Origin: Isoetes taiwanensis
Taxonomy: Eukaryota > Streptophyta > Lycopodiopsida > Isoetales > Isoetaceae
Assembly: GCA_021234155.1 (NCBI GenBank)
Contig: JAJEKV010000053.1
Span: 8,935,798 to 8,999,797 of the forward strand
Direction of reading: 5' to 3'
DNA length: 64,000 bases
Below the pieces are notes generated by a model, which saw only the letters and a program-made list of their open reading frames with translations, was not told the origin of the DNA and did not search any database. Of this stretch, positions 57,451 through 64,000 are shown one piece after another. A program made the translations under genes and the position numbers. The stretch's first letter is position 1, and each line of letters begins with the position of its first letter.

Positions 57451-59019
57451 GCATCCATTTGTCACTCGCACGCATTGTAATGCCATTTTCACACTCTCCA
57501 GTAAGTTTGGGAAACAGATCCAGCAGACCCTTCCTACGGATCCAGAGTTCCAAGAGGTTTGGCAAAGTGTATGTAAAGAGGCCAGAACGGACAAGGAGAG
57601 GGACACCTTCCGTCATTACAAGAAGGAAGCTCAACTCCTTTATTATAAGGACAAGTTATGTGTTCCTGAAACATCTAGAGTTCGTAAGCTCATACTCCAT
57701 GATACACATAACAGTCCCATAGCAGGGCATGCGGGGTTTATGAAAACTTATTTCAAAATCTGCTCCAGCTATTTCTGGCCCGGCATGAAGAAGCATATTG
57801 CCAGGTATATTAAGCAGTGCCAGACTTGTCAGCAAACAAAGGCGGAACAGTTGCGCATTCCAGGTGAATTGCAACCCCTCGACGTACCCAATGCGAAATG
57901 GGAAGTTATTACCATGGATTTTATTGTGGGGCTTCTGCGTACCTTAAGGGGGTTTGATGCTTTAATGGTAGTGGTCGACAAACTTTCTAAAATGGCACAT
58001 TTTCTACCATGTCGTACCACAGATACTGCATTGGATACCACCTTGCTTTTCACTAAGGAAGTGTTCCGTTTGCATGGCATGCCCCGTACCATTATATCGG
58101 ATCGGGGTCCTAAGTTTGTTAGTGCCTTCTGGAAGGATTTCTTCAGCACTATTCAAACTAAGCTTGCCATGAGCACTGCTTATCACCCGCAGACAGATGG
58201 TCAAACCGAGCGTACCAATCGCATTATTGAAGATATGCTACGTAATTATGTCTGGAACAAACAGTCTCAATGGGCAGACTACATTTATTTGGTTGAGTTT
58301 GCCTACAATAGCACTAAGCAGGAGTCCTCAAGGATGTCTCCTTTCATGATTAACTACGGCTACCAATGCCTTACACCAGACACGTGGCATAATCCAGTCT
58401 CTAAGGTGGAGGTATCCCAGCAATTGCTTGCCGATATGCAAGGCCTGATTGAAGAGGTTCGGGCATATTTGCTAGCTGCAAGAGCTCGACAAAAGAGTCT
58501 AGCGGATCGCCACCGTACTCCTCGGGAGTTTCAGGTTGATGAGTCGGTTTGGCTGAAGATTAAGGTAAAGCAAGCCAAACTTAAAATTGGCAACTGTAAG
58601 AAGCTTGCACCTAGATGGGCGGGACCATTTCGAATAACTGAAAGGATAGGGCCTCAGGCTTATCGGTTGGATTTGCCTGCTCATCTAAAGATCCATAAAG
58701 TTTTTCACGTAAGTCTTCTCAAGAAGCATCATCCGAATCCAGAAGAGGTACTGGACACACCCACATACTTCTGGAGATGACTGAGGATCAGTTGGAGATT
58801 GTTCCAGACGCTCTCCTTGATCGTGCATATAAGCAAACCCGTCGAACTCAAATTTTGCAATACTTGGTTAAATGGAAACATTTATCCACAGAGGATGCAA
58901 CATGGGTTCTTAAGGCGGATTTGGATAAGATTTACCCGGACTTTATGAAGGAGTGCCAGGGCCGAACCATCCAAGATGCGATCATCTCCAACCCCTATGG
59001 TAAGCAGCGTCATCTGTAG
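57451..59019 (+). mobile_element. Integrase and chromodomain of copy B
   Basis: HHCC zinc-binding region (HDTHNSPIAGHAG, then CQTCQQTK), catalytic core starting MDFIVGL with a later IISDRG and HPQTDGQTERTNRI, GPF/Y-type C-terminal region (RWAGPFRI), then a chromodomain (ILQYLVKWKHLSTEDATWV, about 58850-58920). The chromodomain is thought to steer insertion towards marked chromatin. Confidence 0.9.
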
Positions 59020-59523
59020 TGTGACAGGGGTCATATGAGTGCAATCCGGCATGTATTCTTTTAGGGGATGGGTTATCTGCATCCTAGATGGGACAAGTGG
59101 GCATATAGGCATTCCTGATAGGACGCGTTCATCTACGGCCATGATGGGAACATTGCCATTACATGCAAGCCCTAGACATCATAGGATCCATGCATTCATA
59201 ATTTCTTTTTTTTTTTAAGGGGGTGGTCCCTTCAACCACAATATTTTACTTAATTCTTAAACACTAATGCATGTACTTCTGCAGGCCAGTAGGGCATAGT
59301 CAGGAACTGCGGAAGAATGACGGCCTCACGTAGTAGGCCAACTCGTGTTTTTGAATTTCACTTGTTTTCAACGTGTCTTCAAAATGTTTTTGCTACAGTG
59401 TTGTGAGACGGGACTTTTTGTCCTACTGTTTGCTTATGTAAACCTTTTAATTGTAATAAACTAAACTTGTATTTGCTCTAACTTCCTCTCCAATAACTCT
59501 AATGCTGAGGACAGCATTAATCC

Positions 59524-59536
59524 AAGGAGGGGAGAA
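59524..59536 (+). promoter_or_regulatory. Polypurine tract of copy B
   Basis: AAGGAGGGGAGAA lies immediately before the 3' LTR, the plus-strand primer position. Confidence 0.85.
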
Positions 59537-61381
59537 TGTGACGTTCCAGGTATTTATACGGTATACGTATACATCCAGGACACGTCACCAAGACATACTG
59601 GGCCTAAGGGTCCAAGTGAGGGTCGACCATAATGGTTTTATTTATATATGCTAATAAATCCACTATGGATAATTTATAAAGTATTATGGGCTAATTAGCC
59701 TAATTAAGTTAAATTAGCTAATAGGCACCAAAAAGGGGGCGCCACCTGGCCCAAATCGATTGGCCAGGAGGACTTTCCATTTTGGGCCTAGGAAAAGGGG
59801 TCCTAACCCCATGCTTCTTCCCCAAATTCGAATTTGGGACTAAGGAAGAGCAGCAGTCAGCAGAGCAAGCTTGAATTGCCAACAATCACTCACCAGTTTC
59901 GATATGGGGTAGAGGAGTCATGTACGAACCCAAAATACAACTAGCATCTTTCCTGAGGCGACCGAAATAACAGAGAGGAATAACCATACAGGAAAGCATG
60001 CCACTCCAAAACCAAGACTAAAATCCAGAAGAAGGCGACTCCATAAGTCAAGGGAAGAACGTCAGGCATACAGGACACCCACGCAACACTCAAGACCGGC
60101 AATCCACCCACACCAAAGCTGACCAGACGCACGAGGACAGAGAGGAACGTCAGACACACAAGAAGACACACTCACCAGTTTCGAGAAATTGACTCTTATC
60201 GTGACCATTGCTCTAGCCAGGACACTGGTTAGTATGTAGATAGCTTGGATTCCTAGATAATCATAGGATTAACCCTTGTATGATAGATGTATGGTTAATC
60301 TCTACTTTGTATTCTATTCAAAGTTATGGATGGATGGATGTTTAAGAATAGCTTTCCTTCTGTTCCTACTGTGTGGTATGGGTAAAAGGGTGGGTAGAGA
60401 CCTAAAGGCTATCTAGAAGTAGGGATGTTCCTAGATAAAACCTCTAAAACCCAGTACTTGCGGCCTGTGCACAAGAGCCTACCGGGCTGTGGATGCTATG
60501 ATGCGGTTCAGCACCATACAGCGGGTATGAAGGTGAATCGGGGGTGGGGTCCTGCCTAGCGCGGCTACGGGACTCCTACAGTGTGCTAGACTGATAGCCG
60601 GTCACTGTGTGTGGGCTGAGTATGGTCTGACACTCCCTGGGCCGGAGGGTGGGAGCCCGTATGGCCGCCCTGGGCTCGAACGGGTTGGTGAGCTGACCTT
60701 TAGATTTAGGGGAGTAAGTCGGGTACGGATGCGGGGGTCGCTGATGCGACACGTGTTCTCTAGCACACCCAGGGATCCGCCATACCCGGGGAGGAGACGC
60801 CGGACCTGCCTCGCCGGACCGGGAGATGTAACCCGCAGTAGTCCCGGCGGGTGATTCCTTTGGGATTGCGCCTCCTGAGGGCTACAAGCACGCCATAGCA
60901 TGATTCAAAATTATCCGCAAAGTGTGCAATGAGGAGGGGCGGATGGAGTGGACAACCCTAGCCATTGTCTTATGCCAGCCAACGCCATGTTATATCTCCG
61001 TCTGTTGATATCTTGAGACCCTGGTCGTCAGTTGATCCCTTGGAGTCTGAACCCGGGGTAGTGCCTTGTTATTATGTTATTTCATGTTGTTATGGATGGG
61101 ATTATGGTTGCCATGATGATGAGGATGGGCCACCCTTCGTGGTGGTATATGATTCTGCATTATGATTGTATGCTAACATATATGTGTATGCTTTCACTGT
61201 ATAGGATTCCCCATAGAGGACGTGGGGCGAATGACACCTCCGTGATCCTCGCCCGGATACTTGGCCATCCCGAGTAGTCCGAGTACGATGGAGGGCCTTG
61301 CCATGGTGATTTGGTCACCATGGGAGGGGAAGTCCCGTATCTATATGGTGGGAGCATCGTATGGATTCTGGGAGCGTCACA
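59537..61381 (+). repeat. 3' LTR of copy B, with a 266-bp insert
   Basis: Collinear with the 5' LTR apart from an insertion at 59903-60168. Ends GCGTCACA and is directly followed by another primer-binding site. Confidence 0.9.
59903..60168. mobile_element. 266-bp insertion with 16-bp target duplication, inside the 3' LTR
   Basis: Flanked by direct copies of CACTCACCAGTTTCGA at 59887-59902 and 60169-60184; the 5' LTR has one copy. A long, exact duplication suggests LINE-type target-primed insertion. No poly(A), TG..CA ends or inverted repeats; purine/C-rich (AGACACACAAGAAGACA end). Possibly a short retrocopy of a transcript. Confidence 0.75.
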
Positions 61382-61382
61382 G

Positions 61383-62202
61383 TGGTATCAGAGCCATGGT
61401 TTTGGTGGACCAAAACTGTTGCACTGGCCATACTCTAACTCGTTAGTTGACGGTGAAAATTCTTGGTATAGGACGCCCCAACTCTGTAGTTAGTGTTTTG
61501 GTTAGCTTAGTTATGGGAGGAATGACCTAGTTGTGATGGAAGTGTTCTCTAGTGAAGTGGCTAAGGTCAAAAAGTAGAATTAGCAATCGAGTTTTGTAGT
61601 CGTTATAACTTTTTCTACATAGCTCGGATCGGCGAGATCTTTGCTCCAATGGATCGGGCGTACTCCAAATACCCTAGGGGAGTTGTTAAACGGCACTAAA
61701 AGGTTGAGCAAGGGGCGGAACCGAACAACGGCGCCGCTCGGGTTTTAACGTCTTAGAATCGGGAGATAAACTCCAAAAAACAGACCGGCGCCGCTCCGTA
61801 TATTTACGCGTATAATAATTTTCCCGCCGTATTTTTTTATTAAAAAAAAAAGTTTTTAACAAGAAAATTTTTAAAAGTTAAAAAGTTAAACGGGTTTTCT
61901 TTTCTTCTCCTCTCGCCGCCCGCCTATTCCGCCGCCCGCCTATTCCACCGTCCGCCATAGCCACCGGACTTGGGCCATGGGTGGGCCATTATCAATTGCC
62001 AAGCCCTCGAGATTCCCCCATATGAGTGGCATGAAGCCTCACAGACATTTATCTGGGGACTGATCCCAGACATCAGCTTGGATTATCTGACGACAGTCCA
62101 GATTGACATGGCCCGGCGGCCCGACCGCTACTATGCCGAGCTGATCCGAAGGGTTGCAAACCGAAGGTTTGCCCAGATGGAAGCTGATATGGAACGAGCC
62201 CG
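61383..62202 (+). mobile_element. Partial chromovirus internal region following the 3' LTR
   Basis: Primer site and leader (61383-61965) match 50019 onward. Then, after a gap, 61968-62202 matches about 51100-51334. Part of a second, tandemly joined copy with an internal deletion. Confidence 0.85.
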
Positions 62203-62836
62203 TAAAAGGGTGGGTAGAGACCTAAAGGCTATCTAGAAATAGAGATGTTCCTAGATAGAACCCCTAAAACCCAGTACTTGCGGCCTGTGCACAAGAGCCT
62301 ATCGGGCTGTGGATGCTATGATGTGGTTCAGCACCATACAACGGGTATGAAGGTGAATCGGGGGTGGGGTCCTGCCTAGCGCGGCTACGGGACTCCTACA
62401 ATGTGCTAGAATGATAGCCGGTCACTGTGTGTGGGCTGGGTATGGGTTTGACACTCCCTGGGCCGAAGGGTGGGAGCCTGTATGGCCGCCCTGGGCTCGA
62501 ACGGGTTGGTGAGCTGACCTTTAGATTTAGGGGAGTAAGTCGGGTACGGATGCGGGGGTCGTTGATACGGCACGTGTTCTCTAGCACACCCAGGGATCCG
62601 CCATACCCGGGGAGGAGACGCCTCTCTGACCTGCCTCGTCGGACCGGGGAGATGTAACCCGGAGTAGTCCCGAGGGTGATTCCTTGGGATTGCATCTCCG
62701 GCGGGCTACAAGCACGTCATAGCATGATTCAGCCTATCTGCAAAGTGTGCACAGGAGGGGCGGATGGAGTGGACAACCCTAGCCATTGTCTTATGCCAGC
62801 CAACGCCATGTTATATCTCCGTCTGTTGATATCTTG
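62203..62836 (+). mobile_element. Third, partial chromovirus LTR
   Basis: Matches 49017-49650 of the 5' LTR, starting at AAAAGGGTGGGTAGAG and ending at GATATCTTG. Both ends are truncated. The internal-LTR junction falls at a short GTAAAAGGG-like match. Confidence 0.85.
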
Positions 62837-63140
62837 CTTATTTTTCATTTTGGCAGTCTATTTGTAATAGCTCTATGGTGTTGGATTGGATAAAGAATGG
62901 TTACAATCTCCCTTGGCTGTTTTCCCCTCCTTCACAACCTTGGTCAAAACCAAACCATAAGCTTGTTGCTCGCCACTCTTCCTTTGTGCACTCTGCCATT
63001 CAGGACTTGATTAAGGGGGGTGCGGCCGTTGAGTCTCTTTCTATCCCTTTCATTAGCTCTCCCCTGGGGGTGGTTCCCAAAGCAGGTAATAAATTACGAA
63101 CCAAACCATATGGCTTAAACAAGCATATGAGATAATCCAT
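62837..63140 (+). mobile_element. DIRS-like fossil: reverse-transcriptase start
   Basis: Encodes VLDWIKNGYNLPW, then HSAIQDLIKGGAAVESL and SSPLGVVPKAGNKLRT, the N-terminal signature of DIRS/Ngaro-type reverse transcriptases. Joined directly to the broken LTR. Fragment only. Confidence 0.6.
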
Positions 63141-64000
63141 AAAGTAGGAAAATATTATATTGTTTATGAAAATACATTAGTAGGTTGACGTGAAAAAATA
63201 GCTTAAAAGGTTCTTTAGGGCACAAATGAAGTGGAAACGGCTTACAGAGAAGACAAGGACAGCACGCCGAACAACTGGCTAAGGTATGGTAGAGCTCACT
63301 CCAAAACTGTCGGTATTAAGTGCTGGTTTAGGCTATATTAGAAATACACGATCTGCTGGAAAAACAAAACCCTGCACATGCATTCCGGCTAGGCTAGGGT
63401 TGGGCTCCCAAAATCTCTGCCAATAATGCCCAGAAAGAAGGGTGATCTCAATTATGCCACAAGGAAGAGGATAGCAGATGAGAAGCTGAAGTCTAATAGC
63501 AACAAGAGGATATTTCAATACAGAAATTCTGTGGTTTCCCCTGCTTCTGGTGGAAGCAATACAACAGAAAACGATTGCCAGAAAGGGAAGGAGGATACTA
63601 ATGGCTAGGGAGAAGCAATAGGAATTATTCAAAGCATCAATGATGGAGATAGGATTACATAGAATAATATTGCAGCCAGCAGATCTAAAGGCATCACAAT
63701 GAAAATCACCAATGCCACTGGACGTCCCACAAAGGTTTGATAGAATATTGTAAATTTCATAGCATATTTTTGAAAGAATAGTAAGAGATCCATGCTGGTT
63801 TACATCATAGGAAGGATTAATACATAAGAACTTAGGCTGAGTAGTCATGAAATTGGTGTGAAATGTTAAATGTCTAAGTATAGCTAATATTTATGCTAAG
63901 TGACTGAATTATGACAATGCAATTTGTGGCTGGAACAGATATGTAGATTACTCCAAAATGGTAAGATCTGAACAACTAATTATAAGGTATGTAGATCTGA
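63141..64000. other. Terminal stretch, no firm gene
   Basis: A small plus-strand frame at 63426-63608 (MPRKKGDLNYATRKRIADEK, 60 residues, basic) has plausible codon use but no recognised family. The rest is AT-rich and non-coding as far as can be seen. Confidence 0.35.

Larger units (their letters stand above)
48455..61381 (+). mobile_element. Chromovirus (Ty3/gypsy) copy B, both LTRs
   Basis: About 12.9 kb. The 1563-bp 5' LTR is followed by a primer site, a long 5' internal region with extra reading frames, gag, protease, reverse transcriptase/RNase H, integrase, chromodomain, a purine tract and the 3' LTR (which holds a 266-bp insert). Domain order with integrase after RNase H, plus a terminal chromodomain, defines a chromovirus. 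By eye the two LTRs differ by only a few percent, so insertion is fairly recent. Nearly whole in layout but broken, with several breaks in the coding part. Confidence 0.93.

Noticed and set aside
60602-61493. Several 60-99 residue frames in the LTRs
   Set aside because: The same frames recur in every LTR copy and carry no signature; LTR non-coding sequence.
63333-63848. 171-residue minus-strand reading frame
   Set aside because: Composition is irregular, with no domain or splice context. It overlaps a plus-strand frame with better codon use and is probably chance.

Overview
The window is land-plant nuclear DNA. It carries one clear host gene, an intact multi-exon BEL1-like TALE homeobox gene (39.8-43.5 kb). 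Almost everything else is old mobile DNA: chromodomain-bearing Ty3/gypsy elements, DIRS-like fragments, a LINE, DDE-transposase-like genes and small non-autonomous insertions. DIRS-like DNA beside chromoviruses, and the low gene density, suggest a seed-free plant such as a fern. That is an inference; no species marker was found.

Layout. 0.2-1.7 kb: plus-strand transposase-like gene fragment, cut by a DIRS-like tyrosine-recombinase fossil (1.7-3.3 kb). 3.45-4.64 kb: minus-strand gene remnant with a BAH-like region. 6.36-8.98 kb: minus-strand transposase-like gene. 9.1-14.95 kb: plus-strand decayed gene with a ParB-like segment, surrounded and interrupted by palindromes built on ATGGCGCCAT. 15.04-27.73 kb: 3' part of a chromovirus (copy A), holding a 0.8 kb DNA-transposon-like insert and, inside its LTR, an 8.25 kb element with terminal inverted repeats (19.2-27.46 kb). 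31.8-33.6 kb: decayed, unrecognised minus-strand gene. 39.8-43.5 kb: BEL1-like gene. 44.9-47.4 kb: LINE, followed by a degenerate tandem repeat. 48.46-61.38 kb: chromovirus copy B with both LTRs, then a rearranged partial internal region and partial LTR (to 62.84 kb), then a DIRS-like reverse-transcriptase fragment.

The most unusual content is the 19.2-27.46 kb element. It carries two divergent genes about 270 bp apart. The plus gene has five exons with in-phase introns and encodes a ParB-like segment (GGTHS) followed by a beta-class amino-methyltransferase order: DIPYG first, FSGTGTT later. The minus gene joins coiled coils, a RING-H2 finger, a basic linker, an FCP1/NIF-like phosphatase domain and an acidic C-terminal part. 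Non-coding segments of the plus gene hold about a dozen copies of a 16-18 bp palindrome, GGTATAAATTTATACC. The related gene at 11.4-14.8 kb also holds palindromes in its introns and flanks, but of a different sequence. I infer a family of transposable units carrying a prokaryote-type ParB-methyltransferase fusion, each seeded with its own palindrome, possibly a binding or methylation site.

Large parts of 4.7-6.3, 27.8-31.7, 33.7-38.4, 43.6-44.8 and 63.1-64.0 kb show no gene I can support.
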